A DNA stretch of 64,000 nt from Rhizobium sp. 18055 (GCF_902706285.1 NZ_CACSKD010000019.1:1-64000); one strand, 5' to 3'; positions 54,917 through 64,000 are shown, counted from the first letter of the stretch. Translations and numbers: made by a program. The notes: generated from the sequence alone by a model not told the origin.

Positions 54917-56098
54917 TCAGGCCGCTTCGTCCGCCAAGATATTCGCCTTGTCGGCACCGGCCCGTGGCGTCAACATGCCCGTAAACGCAAGGCTTGCCGC
55001 CAGCGGCACCAGCAGGATCGCCAACCCGGCCCGCAGCCCCCAGAACTCGCCGACGAAACCGATCAACGGCGGGCCGACGAGGAAGCCGAGCAAGGCGATA
55101 AACGACAGGATGGCGACGCTTGCCGCCGCAGGTCGATCCGTTAGACCAGCCGAGGCGGTCACCGCAAGCGGAAAACCGACCGAGACGCCGATCCCGATGC
55201 ATCCAAATCCGACCAGTGCCATAAATGTGCTTGGCGCCAGCAACACGACCAGCAGCCCGACCAGCGCCGCGCAGCCGCAGCCACGCGCAATCGCCACCGC
55301 GCCGAACCGGGCCTTCATCGTGTCCCCGGCGAAACGGCCGGTCGCCACCAGGCACGCAAACACCGAGTAGCCCAGCCCCGTGGCCGCACCGCCCGCCAAA
55401 AGCACGTCCTTGAGATAAACCGCTGACCAATCGGCAATCGCGCCCTCTGTCATGGTGATGCCGAAAGTGAAGGCGCAGATGCCGAGCAAGGCAAGGCTTG
55501 GAAGCTTGCGCGGGGTATCCGCCGGTGTCGCAGCGGAAGGAGCGGCAACGGCCTTTTCCTCGGCCGGCAATTTCACGGCGGTGATCAACGCCAGCGGCAG
55601 GACGATCAGCGCCACGATCGGGATCGACCATTGCGCCGAGAGATGCATGGCCGTGGCCCCCGCCCCGATCAGGCTGCCGAACATGATCCCAAGGCTCCAG
55701 AAGCCGTGGCAGCGGCTCATGATCACCAGTCTGGTCGTCTTTTCGGCACGATCCGCCTCGACATTGAGGCCAAGCTCAAGAGTCGACAGTGCCACGCCGA
55801 CAATCATCAGCGCCACGAACAACATCTCGATGCTATCGGCAAACACCGGCAGCGAGACGACCGCCAGAAATACCACGAAACCATAGATGATCGTCGCACG
55901 TCCACCGACCTTCGACACGAAGCGCCCGGCAAACGGCAGCGTCATCAGGATGCCGACTGGCATGCCGAGCAGCGCGATGGCGAGATCGGCGGGCCCAAGC
56001 TCAAGTTTGGCCTGTACGTCAGGGATGCGTGGCAGCCAGCTACCGAAGGCGATCGGCTGCAGGAAGAAGATCAGCATCACAAGTCTTTGAAACGGCAT
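54917..56098 (-). CDS. MFS transporter
   Basis: A 393-residue carrier with 12 predicted TM helices. The MFS signature loop lies in MTLPFAGRFVSKVGGRATII and the central loop is PAEEKAVAAPSAATPADTPR. It resembles the YbjJ/sugar or proton-exporter group of MFS (LQPIAFGSWLPRIPDVQAKL). The start is ATG 56098, preceded by AAGGG; the frame is open to 56257, with no ribosome site. Substrate unknown. Confidence 0.85.
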   Translation of the reverse strand: MPFQRLVMLIFFLQPIAFGSWLPRIPDVQAKLELGPADLAIALLGMPVGILMTLPFAGRFVSKVGGRATIIYGFVVFLAVVSLPVFADSIEMLFVALMIVGVALSTLELGLNVEADRAEKTTRLVIMSRCHGFWSLGIMFGSLIGAGATAMHLSAQWSIPIVALIVLPLALITAVKLPAEEKAVAAPSAATPADTPRKLPSLALLGICAFTFGITMTEGAIADWSAVYLKDVLLAGGAATGLGYSVFACLVATGRFAGDTMKARFGAVAIARGCGCAALVGLLVVLLAPSTFMALVGFGCIGIGVSVGFPLAVTASAGLTDRPAAASVAILSFIALLGFLVGPPLIGFVGEFWGLRAGLAILLVPLAASLAFTGMLTPRAGADKANILADEAA

Positions 56099-56237
56099 CG
56101 CGCATCCCTTTGTCCGCATGAAGGCCACAGCCTCGCGAACGATTCCCCGGCAGCGAGATTGCGATATCGGCTTCCCGAAAGAAAGCGCCGCCGGCGGGAA
56201 AAGACGAGCAAATCCAGATTGGATCGGCCGCCGCATG

Positions 56238-57041
56238 TCACCGCGTGGTGAGGCCAAACCCCTGCATCAGACGCTTTGTCGAAAAGTCGGGGTTACCCGA
56301 AGTCAGCACGGCAAAGTCGAAATTATCGGGATGAACTGCATCCGCCACCTCAGGCACGAGGCTGCGGGCGCGCCGGGCTATGGCTTCGGCCGGATCGAGC
56401 CAATCGACCGGCCACGGCGCCAAGCGACGGAAGATATTGGCCATGAAGGGATAATGCGTACAGGCGAGCACAACGATATCGGTCTTGCGCCCATCCTGCG
56501 CGACGAAACATTGCTCGATCTCCGACAGCACGGCCGCGTCGGAGACGGCGTCGCCCCGGATATAGGCTTCCGCCATCCGCGCCAGGTTTTCCGAACCGAC
56601 GAGGCGAACGTGGCATTGCTGGGCGAAGGACTGGATGAGGTCGCGAGTGTAGGCACGCTTGACTGTTCCGGGCGTCGCCAGCACAGACACAAGGCCGGAG
56701 CGCGTTCGCTCTGCGGCCGGCTTGATCGCGGGCACGGTGCCAACGAAGGTCATCTGCGGGAATGCAGCGCGCAGATCGGCGCCGACAAGCGTGAACGCCG
56801 TGTTGCAGGCGATAATGCAGACTTCGGGGTCGTGCTCCGCGAGCAATTTGGCGAAGAGCGCGATCACCCGCTCCTTCAGCGCCTGCTCTTCCCATCCACC
56901 ATAGGGAAATCCGGCATCGTCGGCGATGTAGATGAAACCGCGTTCCGGCATCAGCACCCGCGCCTCGCGCAGAACGGTCAGCCCGCCAATGCCTGAATCA
57001 AACACCAGGACAGGCTTCAGCTCATTGGTCGGTGCTGTCAT
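56238..57041 (-). CDS. murI: Glutamate racemase
   Basis: Makes D-glutamate for peptidoglycan. The 267-residue protein has both catalytic cysteines, in CIIACNTAFTLVGADLR (about residue 76) and VVLACTHYPFMANIF (about 195), and the opening FDSGIGGLTVLREARVLMP. Its ATG overlaps the end of the TrmJ-like gene by 20 bases on the same strand, so the two are translationally coupled. Confidence 0.95.
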   Translation of the reverse strand: MTAPTNELKPVLVFDSGIGGLTVLREARVLMPERGFIYIADDAGFPYGGWEEQALKERVIALFAKLLAEHDPEVCIIACNTAFTLVGADLRAAFPQMTFVGTVPAIKPAAERTRSGLVSVLATPGTVKRAYTRDLIQSFAQQCHVRLVGSENLARMAEAYIRGDAVSDAAVLSEIEQCFVAQDGRKTDIVVLACTHYPFMANIFRRLAPWPVDWLDPAEAIARRARSLVPEVADAVHPDNFDFAVLTSGNPDFSTKRLMQGFGLTTR

Positions 57042-57852
57042 CTTGTGGCCGATCCTTGGCGCCTGCGGGGAACCGGCCGCCGCGCGGCGTCTTGCGCGTG
57101 AAGCGGTCGAGGGAGGAAATGACGCCGCGCATCACGCTGATCTCCTGTTCCGAGAACGCACGACGCGACAGCACCGCCCTCAGATTGTCGATCATTCGCG
57201 GCTTTTTCTCGATGGGATGAAAATATCCGCGAGAATCCAGCGCATCCTCGATCTGGTCGAACAGGCCGAACAGTTGATCCTTGGTCGACGGCGTCTGGCT
57301 CGTCGCCTGGAACGGCACGGAGGCAACGTCTTCTATTCCCGATTTCATCCACTCGTAGGACATCAGCAGCACCGCCTGGGCGATGTTGAGCGAGGCAAAG
57401 GCCGGATTGACCGGGAAGGTGACGATCTCGTCGGCCAGTGCCACCTCCTCGTTGGTCAGCCCCCAGCGCTCGCGCCCGAACAGGATGCCGGTGCCTTCTC
57501 CTGCCTGAAACCGCGTCCGCAGCGTCTCGGCCGCCACAACGGGCGAGCGCACCGGCTTGAAGCCATCACGTTCGCGCGCCGTCGTCGCATAGACGAAGTT
57601 GAGATCGGCCAGAGCCTGTTCGAGCGTGTCGAACACCTTGGTGCCCTCGATGACATGGTCGGCCTTGGAGGCTGCGGCCTGCGCCTTCTCGTTCGGCCAG
57701 CCGTCGCGCGGATTGACCAGGCGCAGTTCGGAGAGCCCGAAATTCGCCATGGCGCGCGCCACCATCCCGATGTTCTCGCCCATCTGCGGTTCGACCAGAA
57801 TGATGACGGGACCTTCCGTCAGAAGAAGACGCTCGCTGTTCGTGCCTGCCAT
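57022..57852 (-). CDS. trmJ: TrmJ-like tRNA/rRNA 2'-O-methyltransferase (SPOUT)
   Basis: A 276-residue SPOUT methyltransferase of the TrmH family. Motif 1 is VEPQMGENIGMVARAMANFG, motif 2 GILFGRERWGLTNEEV and motif 3 VNPAFASLNIAQAVLLMSYE, closest to TrmJ, which methylates nucleotide 32 of tRNA. A C-terminal helical extension follows. Modification near C32 by this enzyme and TtcA (also acting at position 32) would occur in the same organism. The frame is open upstream to 57909; ATG 57852 fits the family. Confidence 0.88.
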   Translation of the reverse strand: MAGTNSERLLLTEGPVIILVEPQMGENIGMVARAMANFGLSELRLVNPRDGWPNEKAQAAASKADHVIEGTKVFDTLEQALADLNFVYATTARERDGFKPVRSPVVAAETLRTRFQAGEGTGILFGRERWGLTNEEVALADEIVTFPVNPAFASLNIAQAVLLMSYEWMKSGIEDVASVPFQATSQTPSTKDQLFGLFDQIEDALDSRGYFHPIEKKPRMIDNLRAVLSRRAFSEQEISVMRGVISSLDRFTRKTPRGGRFPAGAKDRPQDDSTDQ

Positions 57853-57912
57853 TGAAGTCCAAATCCTTTTGCTAGGCGCGGGAATAGCCAAGACAGCCCG
57901 AAACGGCAAGAC

Positions 57913-59880
57913 TTATGCATCAGGATAGAGCCGATCGAGCGTCGATCCGATCATATCGAGCCCCTGCCGCCACCCCTTGCTGGTGTGCGGGTGGTGACGT
58001 GCCGCAGATGCAGGGACCTTGCCGTCGATGAAAAAGCATTCCGACTGCCGCCGCGATGCCGAAGCGACCCGCACCCGGCTTGCTTCGATCATCTGCCGCG
58101 CATCCCCATCCTCGATCGATGCATCCCGGTTCTTCGCCATCATCCGCGCCCAATAGGTGGCCGTGAGAAAGATTGCCAGCGTCTGGCGGATATGTCCCGG
58201 CCTGGTGACAACAGACCAGGACGAGCCAAGCGGTCGTGCCGCGACTGCGAGATCCTTGTAGGCGGCATCGAGCGTCTGCGACAGGCCGATCAGCACATTG
58301 CGCGGTTCGCCGCCGGCGGCAGCCTGCAGCAAGGCGTCCATTGCCGCAAACCACTTGCCGAGCACCCTGTCGAGCGCGCCGCGTGTGCGAGCCGGAAAGA
58401 CGACGAAGGCGACCAGCGTCCCCACGGCGGCCCCAAGGGCGGTCTCCTCGACGCGCAGCAAAAGCAGATCGAGCGTCAGCGAGCCGATCATGCCGTAGAC
58501 CAAACAGAGGGCGATCGAGACGAAGAAGGTCATCGTCGCATAGGAAGTCTGCAGGAAGTAGAAGGCCAGGAAAATGACGATGGTGGTGATCACAAGCGCT
58601 GGCGCCAGGTGTCCGCTCAGCAGTGTCGCCAGCAGCAGTCCGATGCCGATGCCCAACAGCGTCCCGATCGACCGCTGCAGCGCCTTTATCGCCGTGTCGC
58701 CGCGGGAATTGGTGTTGGTGAACACCAGGAACGAGGCAAGCACCGCCCAGAACCAGCGTTCCCGCGACAGCGCCAACCCGAGCGTCATGGCGATCGCCGA
58801 CGCGACGGTGATCTGCAATGCAGAGCGCATCAGCGGGTTGCGCAGAGAGAAATCCAGTCCGTCAAGAGGCGCCGGTGCCTCGGCAACCGCAGCAATCTCC
58901 GCGAAGCCAGTTCGCCGCCCCTCGCCGATCGTCTCAACGAGCTGGGCCTGCGCCTTGCCGAGCCGGATGAGGGCGCCGCGCGCTTCCGCGTCAGGATGAC
59001 CATCGTTCTCCTCAGGGGCACGCACCGACCGGCCCTCGATCATCTTGTGCACCAGCGCAAACGGCGGCAGGTTCTGTGCGCAGAGCATGATCGCACCTTC
59101 CGCCGCCAGATGCGCGTCGAACAGGCGGATCGCCAGCTCACCGGCTGGCTCGGTCCCGGGATCGAACACACCGCTCGGCGGCCGCGGAATGAAACTTTCC
59201 GCCATCAGCACGACATCCTTCAACCGCTCCTCCAGCTGGTTGAGTTCCTGCCGGTCGGCGTCGGATACTTGCCCCACCGCCGCCAGCGCCGCGATCTTGA
59301 AGAGGATCTGGTTGATCCGGCCCTGAACGCTTTCGAGCGCCCGCAGCAGGTCGCGCCGCCAATCATCCGGCAGCACGACGGAGCGCACCACATGGGCAAT
59401 CAGCGAGGAGACGACCGGGCCGATCGCCACCAGCGGCAGTTCAGAGATCGGCGGCTGGAAGTAGGCGCCGAGGAAATAGGACATGAAGGCGAACATGCCG
59501 ATCGCATGTCCCCTTGCGCCGAACACCCTGGCGGAAGCCGCCAGAAAGATCACAAGAAGGAAGGCGCCGTCCGAGAGGTAGCGATGACCTTCGAGACCGG
59601 CAGCAATGACGACGACCAGAAGGCTTGCGGCGCAGCCGAGCAGCCGCGTCACCAGTTGCCGCGCACCGCCCTTGTCGCGCACCGCAACGCCGCCCTCGAT
59701 CGACAGCACGATCCCCAGCCCGTAGGACGCCAGGGGCAGCGGAAACAGCAGGGCATGGATTGCCAGAAGCACGCCGAAAGACAGCACCACCGACAAGGTG
59801 ACGCGCAACGCCATCCTGAGCCGCGACAGCGCCGGATCGTTGGCAAGCAGCCAATCTCGGAAATCAAAACCGGAAAACAA
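57913..59880 (-). CDS. FUSC-family (aromatic acid exporter/fusaric acid resistance type) membrane protein
   Basis: A 655-residue protein with two blocks of TM helices (about 22-165 and 355-490) and cytoplasmic regions between and after them, the FUSC/YccS/AaeB layout. Segments include LLAIHALLFPLPLASYGLGI and FLVFTNTNSRGDTAIKALQR with the conserved GTxxGxxxG-like region in SIGTLLGIGIGLLLATLLSG. The function is presumably efflux of organic acids or aromatic compounds. Start TTG 59880 is weakly supported. No HlyD-type partner gene is adjacent. Confidence 0.86.
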   Translation of the reverse strand: MFSGFDFRDWLLANDPALSRLRMALRVTLSVVLSFGVLLAIHALLFPLPLASYGLGIVLSIEGGVAVRDKGGARQLVTRLLGCAASLLVVVIAAGLEGHRYLSDGAFLLVIFLAASARVFGARGHAIGMFAFMSYFLGAYFQPPISELPLVAIGPVVSSLIAHVVRSVVLPDDWRRDLLRALESVQGRINQILFKIAALAAVGQVSDADRQELNQLEERLKDVVLMAESFIPRPPSGVFDPGTEPAGELAIRLFDAHLAAEGAIMLCAQNLPPFALVHKMIEGRSVRAPEENDGHPDAEARGALIRLGKAQAQLVETIGEGRRTGFAEIAAVAEAPAPLDGLDFSLRNPLMRSALQITVASAIAMTLGLALSRERWFWAVLASFLVFTNTNSRGDTAIKALQRSIGTLLGIGIGLLLATLLSGHLAPALVITTIVIFLAFYFLQTSYATMTFFVSIALCLVYGMIGSLTLDLLLLRVEETALGAAVGTLVAFVVFPARTRGALDRVLGKWFAAMDALLQAAAGGEPRNVLIGLSQTLDAAYKDLAVAARPLGSSWSVVTRPGHIRQTLAIFLTATYWARMMAKNRDASIEDGDARQMIEASRVRVASASRRQSECFFIDGKVPASAARHHPHTSKGWRQGLDMIGSTLDRLYPDA

Positions 59881-59987
59881 GAAGTTCGGGCCCTGGAGCG
59901 GAGGAATACTGACTTACCGCTCACATACCGCCACCGGCGTTAAAATCAAATCAATCTTCTGGCCTATAGCCCTTACGCCGGCAGAAT

Positions 59988-60518
59988 CTATTGGCCCTTG
60001 GCGATCAGCACCATCGTGTTCTTCAGCGAGTTCACCGGCTGGCCGGGATCACCCTCGGTGATCACGTCATCGATGACAGCCTTGCCGGCCTCTTCCACCA
60101 CCTCGAAACGTACCGTCGTCAGCGCCTGCTTGTCATCGACACCATCCATGCAGGTCTGCTTCTTGAAGGTGACGACCACTTCCGTGGTGCCATTGGCGCC
60201 GGGCTTTGGCGTATAGGTCATGTCCTCCAGCGGGCAGGCATCCTGGCCGTTGACGATGACGTCGTAGTCGAACGGCGAGATTCCATCCTCGTCGGCTGCC
60301 GGATTCTGCACGGCAGCGCGGTACTTCTCGACGAAATCCTTGCTGTAGACCCTGACCAGCCGGCTCTCTTCGAAAATATCGACCCAGTCATTGTCGGCAC
60401 CCGACCAGTTCTTGGTCGTGGCATCCATGATTTCCCTGACCGGTGCCGTCGCGTCGGCAGCAAATACGGGGGCACCAAGGCCGAGCAGAAGGGCGAAAGC
60501 GAGCGAAATTGTCTTCAT
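59988..60518 (-). CDS. Exported protein of unknown function
   Basis: A 176-residue secreted protein with a signal peptide (MKTISLAFALLLGLGAPVFA, cleavage after FAA). Mature sequence REIMDATTKNWSGADNDWVD and CMDGVDDKQALTTVRFEVVE suggest a small beta-rich domain with two cysteines (VNGQDACPLED and KKQTCMDG) probably forming a disulfide. No named family is recognised; it resembles DUF3828-type lipocalin-like proteins only loosely. It lies upstream of icd on the opposite strand. Confidence 0.75.
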   Translation of the reverse strand: MKTISLAFALLLGLGAPVFAADATAPVREIMDATTKNWSGADNDWVDIFEESRLVRVYSKDFVEKYRAAVQNPAADEDGISPFDYDVIVNGQDACPLEDMTYTPKPGANGTTEVVVTFKKQTCMDGVDDKQALTTVRFEVVEEAGKAVIDDVITEGDPGQPVNSLKNTMVLIAKGQ

Positions 60519-60615
60519 GATGAAATGTCCGGGGCAATGGTTTTGGCCGGAGACTAGCCATTTTCGCCGGCTTGGCAATCGTTCAAAATCACGCGATTCT
60601 GCAATGCTTGCGGCT

Positions 60616-60643
60616 TTGCACTCCGGGCTCACAATGCTATAGC
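60616..60643 (+). promoter_or_regulatory. Candidate promoter of icd
   Basis: TTGCAC (60616-60621) and TATAGC (60638-60643) have 16-base spacing. Transcription would begin near 60650, about 57 bases before the icd ATG. The -35 and -10 are each imperfect, so this is tentative. Confidence 0.4.
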
Positions 60644-60706
60644 CCTCGGGATTTTATATCACCCACCCGGGACGCCCGTCCCTCTAAAGCTTAACGAGGC
60701 AGATAC

Positions 60707-61918
60707 ATGAAGAAGATCAAGGTCGCCAACCCCGTCGCCGATCTCGACGGCGATGAAATGACGCGCATCATCTGGCAGCTCATCAAGGATAAGCTGATCC
60801 ATCCGTATCTCGACCTCGACATCGACTACTTCGACCTCTCGGTCGAAAACCGCGACGCCACCAACGACCAGGTGACGATCGACGCCGCCCACGCCATCAA
60901 GAAGCACGGCGTCGGCATCAAGTGCGCGACGATCACGCCGGATGAAGACCGCGTCAAGGAATTCAACCTGAAGCAGATGTGGAAGAGCCCGAACGGCACG
61001 ATCCGCAACATCCTCGGCGGCGTCATCTTCCGCGAGCCGATCATCTGCCAGAACGTTCCTCGCCTGGTTCCCGGCTGGACCAAGCCGATCGTTGTCGGCC
61101 GTCACGCTTTCGGCGACCAGTACAAGGCAACCGATTTCAAATTCCCCGGCAAGGGCAAGCTGACGATCAAGTTCGTCGGTGAAGACGGCCAGGTGATCGA
61201 GAAGGACGTGTTCGACGCGCCCGGCGCCGGTGTTGCCATGGCAATGTACAATCTCGACGAATCGATCCGCGAATTCGCCCGCGCCTCGATGATGTACGGC
61301 CTGATGCGCAAGTGGCCGGTTTATCTCTCGACCAAGAACACCATCCTCAAGGCCTATGACGGTCGCTTCAAGGATATCTTCGAAGAGATCTACCAGACCG
61401 AGTTCAAGGAAAAGTTCGCCGAAGTCGGCATCACCTACGAACACCGCCTGATCGACGACATGGTCGCCTCGGCGCTGAAGTGGTCCGGTGGTTACGTCTG
61501 GGCCTGCAAGAACTACGACGGCGACGTCCAGTCCGATACGGTTGCACAGGGCTTCGGCTCGCTCGGCCTGATGACCTCGGTTCTGCTGTCGCCGGATGGC
61601 CGCACCGTTGAAGCCGAAGCTGCTCACGGCACGGTCACCCGCCACTACCGCCAGCACCAGAAGGGCCAGGAAACCTCGACGAACTCGATCGCCTCGATCT
61701 TCGCCTGGACCCGTGGCCTCGCGCACCGCGCCAAGCTCGACGACAACACCGAACTGGCCAACTTCGCAGCCACCCTCGAAAAGGTCTGCGTCGATACCGT
61801 TGAAGCCGGCTTCATGACCAAGGACCTGGCACTGCTGATCGGACCGGACCAGCCCTGGCTGTCCACCACCGCCTTCCTCGACAAGATCGACGAGAACCTG
61901 CAAAAGGCGATGGCATAA
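60707..61918 (+). CDS. icd: NADP-dependent isocitrate dehydrogenase
   Basis: TCA-cycle enzyme converting isocitrate to 2-oxoglutarate. The 403-residue protein belongs to the homodimeric eukaryotic-like NADP class (KIKVANPVADLDGDEMTRII at the N-terminus). It has SPNGTIRNILGGVIFREPII, the metal-binding DDMVASALKWSGGYVWACKN region and the C-terminal ETVS-like TVEAEAAHGTVTRHYR. The ATG has GAGG upstream. It supplies NADPH and 2-oxoglutarate for biosynthesis. A strong terminator follows. Confidence 0.96.
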   Translation: MKKIKVANPVADLDGDEMTRIIWQLIKDKLIHPYLDLDIDYFDLSVENRDATNDQVTIDAAHAIKKHGVGIKCATITPDEDRVKEFNLKQMWKSPNGTIRNILGGVIFREPIICQNVPRLVPGWTKPIVVGRHAFGDQYKATDFKFPGKGKLTIKFVGEDGQVIEKDVFDAPGAGVAMAMYNLDESIREFARASMMYGLMRKWPVYLSTKNTILKAYDGRFKDIFEEIYQTEFKEKFAEVGITYEHRLIDDMVASALKWSGGYVWACKNYDGDVQSDTVAQGFGSLGLMTSVLLSPDGRTVEAEAAHGTVTRHYRQHQKGQETSTNSIASIFAWTRGLAHRAKLDDNTELANFAATLEKVCVDTVEAGFMTKDLALLIGPDQPWLSTTAFLDKIDENLQKAMA

Positions 61919-61942
61919 GCCATCATCCAATATGCGAACGAT

Positions 61943-61968
61943 ACGGCGGGGATTTTCCCCGCCGTTTT
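61943..61968 (+). terminator. icd terminator
   Basis: ACGGCGGGG (61943-61951) pairs with CCCCGCCGT (61957-61965), followed by a four-T run. It lies 24 bases past the icd stop. Confidence 0.85.
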
Positions 61969-62000
61969 CATTTCAAGGCAGTCATGAGGGAGCAAGAACG

Positions 62001-62447
62001 ATGACCACCACGATCCGCCCGCTGCAACCATCCCACCGCGCCGCCTGGGAGCCACTCTGGGCCGGCTACCAGACCTTTTACGACGTCGCCATTCCGCAGG
62101 AGACCACCGACCTCACCTGGGGCCGCTTCCACGACCCGGCTGAAGACATGCACGCACTCGGCGCCTTCGACGACCACGGCCGCCTCGTCGGCATCGTCCA
62201 CGCCATCTTCCACCGCTCCACCTGGCTGCCGAAATCGACCTGCTACCTGCAGGATCTCTACGTCGATGATACCCAGCGCGGCCTCGGAACGGGTGCGGCG
62301 CTGATCGACGCCGTCGCCGACCTCGCCCGCGCACACGGCGCCGGCCGCCTCTACTGGATGACCCACGAGACCAACGCCACCGCCCGCAAGCTGTACGACA
62401 GGATCGCTGATCGCTCCGGCTTCATCCAGTATCGCAAGGCGCTGTGA
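62001..62447 (+). CDS. GNAT-family N-acetyltransferase
   Basis: A 148-residue acetyltransferase with the acetyl-CoA motif DLYVDDTQRGLGTGAALID (Q/RxxGxG/A at about residue 94). It begins TTTIRPLQPSHRAAWEPLWA and ends with the WMTHETNATARKLYDRIADR segment typical of small-molecule GNATs. Substrate unknown. The ATG at 62001 follows GAGGGAG about 12 bases upstream. The next gene begins 95 bases after it on the same strand. Confidence 0.87.
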   Translation: MTTTIRPLQPSHRAAWEPLWAGYQTFYDVAIPQETTDLTWGRFHDPAEDMHALGAFDDHGRLVGIVHAIFHRSTWLPKSTCYLQDLYVDDTQRGLGTGAALIDAVADLARAHGAGRLYWMTHETNATARKLYDRIADRSGFIQYRKAL

Positions 62448-62542
62448 GGTCCGGGCTTTCCGAAAAGCGCGCGCTGCCATATCTTGTCTTGAGGACGACA
62501 TATGGCAACCCGGCGGCGCTTGAACGAGCGAAGGAGCAAAGC

Positions 62543-63172
62543 ATGGCAGACGAACTGGTCTTCTACACCAACCCGATGTCGCGCGGCCGCATTGCCCGCT
62601 GGATGCTGGAGGAAACAGGCGTTCCCTACACCAGCGAGATCATGGGCTTCGACGGCGCCATCAAGGCGCCGGACTATCTGGCGGTCAACCCGATGGGCAA
62701 GGTGCCGGCGATCCGCCACGGCAAGACCATTGTCACCGAATGCGCCGCCATCTGCGCCTATCTCGCGGAAACATTTCCGGATGCCCGGTTGGCGCCGCTG
62801 CCGGAAGAACGCGGCAGCTACTATCGCTGGATGTTCTTTGCCGCCGGCCCGCTGGAAGCCGCCGTCACCAATCGCGCGCTCGGCTTCCAGACGCCGCCCG
62901 ACAAGAGCCGCATGGCTGGTTATGGCAGCTATGCCGATGTGATGGACACGCTGGAGAAAGCCGTCAGCACCACGCCCTTTATCGCAGGAAACCGCTTCAC
63001 CGCCGCCGACGTCTATGTCGGCTCGCATATCGGCTGGGGCCTCGGCTTCGGTACCATCGACAAGCGCCCGGCCTTCGCCGACTACCTCGCCCGCGTTACC
63101 GATCGCCCCGGCTACAAGAGCGCCAACGCGCTCGATGACGAGGCGATGATGGCGATGCGAGAGCGCGCCTGA
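62543..63172 (+). CDS. Glutathione S-transferase family protein
   Basis: A 209-residue GST. The N-terminal thioredoxin-like half (about 1-80) contains FYTNPMSRGRIARWMLEETG with the catalytic serine S12 or arginine region, and NPMGKVPAIRHGKTIVTECA with the cis-proline V-P. The helical C-terminal half follows, with FIAGNRFTAADVYVGSHIGW. This looks like the small beta/zeta-class bacterial GSTs. Substrate unknown. ATG 62543 has AAGGAG upstream. Confidence 0.9.
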   Translation: MADELVFYTNPMSRGRIARWMLEETGVPYTSEIMGFDGAIKAPDYLAVNPMGKVPAIRHGKTIVTECAAICAYLAETFPDARLAPLPEERGSYYRWMFFAAGPLEAAVTNRALGFQTPPDKSRMAGYGSYADVMDTLEKAVSTTPFIAGNRFTAADVYVGSHIGWGLGFGTIDKRPAFADYLARVTDRPGYKSANALDDEAMMAMRERA

Positions 63173-63325
63173 TACTCAGGCGACTGGCATGCAGATCTCG
63201 GTGAGAAGCGCGGTCGCGGTACGTCGCGGTAGCTATCCATGTCGAAGCGTTATGCCCTTCGATCGGCCCAAGACAAGATGGACCGATTTGAAAAACCCTG
63301 CGGAATTCAAACGTCAGGCAAAGAA

Positions 63326-63349
63326 AAAGGCGGGGACCGGCCCCGCCTT
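63326..63349 (-). terminator. alaS terminator
   Basis: A 9-bp stem (63327-63335 with 63341-63349) with a 5-base loop has an A-run on the left, so minus-strand transcripts end in Ts. It lies 23 bases past the alaS stop. Confidence 0.8.
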
Positions 63350-63372
63350 TCAAAATGTCGTGCACTGCCGGC

Positions 63373-64000
63373 TCAGCCAGCCAGCGCAACTACCACGGCT
63401 TCCAGCGCCTCATCGGCCTTGGACCCGTCGGGGCCACCGGCCTGCGCCATGTCGGGACGGCCCCCGCCGCCCTTGCCGCCGAGCGCTGCAGACGCGACCC
63501 GCACCAGATCGACCGCGCTGAAGCGCCCGACCAGATCGGGCGTCACGGCAACCACCGCACTCGCCTTGCCGTCATCGGACACACCGATCAGCGCCACGAC
63601 GCCCGAACCGAGGCTCGCCTTGCCGTCGTCGGCGAGACTCTTCAGGTCCTTCGGATCGACGCCCGAAATCGCCTTGCCGAGGAACTTGACGCCAGCGACC
63701 TCGCGCACCGCTTCTTCAGAGCCGCCCTGCCCGCCGCCCATGGCAAGCTTGCGCTTGGCATCGGCCAGTTCTTTTTCCAGCTTACGGCGCTCGTCCATCA
63801 GCGCTTCGACGCGGGTGAGAACTTCGCCCGGCTGCACCTTCAATGCGCCGGCCAGGGCCTTCACCCGATCGTCCTGTTCAGAGAGATAGGCACGGGCCGC
63901 TTCGCCGGTCACCGCCTCGATGCGGCGCACGCCGGAGCTGACCGCGCTATCGCCGAGAATACGCACCAGCCCGATATCACCGGTCGCAGACACATGTGTG
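63373..64000 (-). CDS. alaS: Alanyl-tRNA synthetase, C-terminal part (cut by the window edge)
   Basis: The last ~209 residues of alanyl-tRNA synthetase. The frame enters from the window end with THVSATGDIGLVRI, the end of the CGGTHV editing-domain zinc motif; the cysteine lies just outside the window. The rest has SSGVRRIEAVTG, a coiled-coil (about 50-80 of the fragment) and the C-terminal DHHA1-like oligomerisation domain (AISGVDPKDLKSLADDGKAS). The gene begins outside the window, so its start and full length are not visible. Confidence 0.95.
   Translation of the reverse strand, partial: THVSATGDIGLVRILGDSAVSSGVRRIEAVTGEAARAYLSEQDDRVKALAGALKVQPGEVLTRVEALMDERRKLEKELADAKRKLAMGGGQGGSEEAVREVAGVKFLGKAISGVDPKDLKSLADDGKASLGSGVVALIGVSDDGKASAVVAVTPDLVGRFSAVDLVRVASAALGGKGGGGRPDMAQAGGPDGSKADEALEAVVVALAG

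Noticed and set aside
63239..63310. Short frame resembling the start of an insertion-sequence transposase (MSKRYALR)
   Set aside because: The similarity is only a few residues at the N-terminus, with no DDE residues or terminal repeats, so it is most likely chance.

Overview
The window looks like a core chromosomal segment of a Rhizobiaceae alphaproteobacterium (Rhizobium/Agrobacterium/Neorhizobium type). This is inferred from gene families and order, not from a database match. Supporting features are the GC-rich coding sequence with strong third-position bias, an IscS-like desulfurase placed ahead of sufBCDS-sufT-sufA, an Irr-type ICE motif upstream of it, the purC-purS-purQ-purL-bolA-grxD run, and typical rhizobial neighbours (XdhC/CoxI factors, DUF1127 beside a MocR regulator, a PagL-like protein). 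About 61 protein genes are supported. I see no rRNA, tRNA, CRISPR array, prophage or intact insertion sequence.

Layout. 1-4.1 kb: a chemoreceptor, a 0.9-kb stretch without a recognisable gene, and a LysE-type exporter. 4.1-13.4 kb (minus strand): the Fe-S assembly operon iscS-sufB-[insert]-sufC-sufD-sufS-sufT-[parDE]-sufA. 13.6-17.5 kb: a hydrolase, a PIN/antitoxin pair whose toxin carries an in-frame amber codon, anmK and tyrS. 17.5-25.2 kb: a large AsmA-like protein, bcp, an M23 peptidase, a DEAD-box helicase and a Nudix hydrolase. 25.2-28.0 kb (minus): a molybdo-hydroxylase maturation operon without its enzyme. 28.2-34.1 kb: a periplasmic binding protein, rpe, purB and membrane proteins. 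34.3-36.6 kb: a PAS-PAS-GGDEF-EAL protein. 36.8-45.2 kb: purine synthesis (purC, purS, two small coiled-coil genes, purQ, later purL), then bolA and a monothiol glutaredoxin. 45.3-64 kb: two tandem Bcr/CflA-type exporters, an inositol-phosphatase family protein, ttcA, glsA, rpsD, phoA, a HerA/DUF87-type ATPase, an MFS carrier, murI, a TrmJ-like methyltransferase, a FUSC protein, icd, a GNAT, a GST and the 3' end of alaS.

Functional themes. Iron-sulfur metabolism recurs: the suf operon assembles clusters, BolA and CGFS glutaredoxin traffic them, and TtcA is an Fe-S enzyme. Purine synthesis is represented by purB, purC, purS, purQ and purL.

The most unusual region is the 1.7-kb insert between sufB and sufC (about 8951-10631). 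It holds one small GIY-YIG nuclease gene and a tandem array of ~187-bp units. Each unit carries two inverted copies of one palindrome, and copies of that palindrome also form both outer edges of the insert. This resembles the logic of REP/RAYT elements, but with a GIY-YIG protein as the candidate partner.
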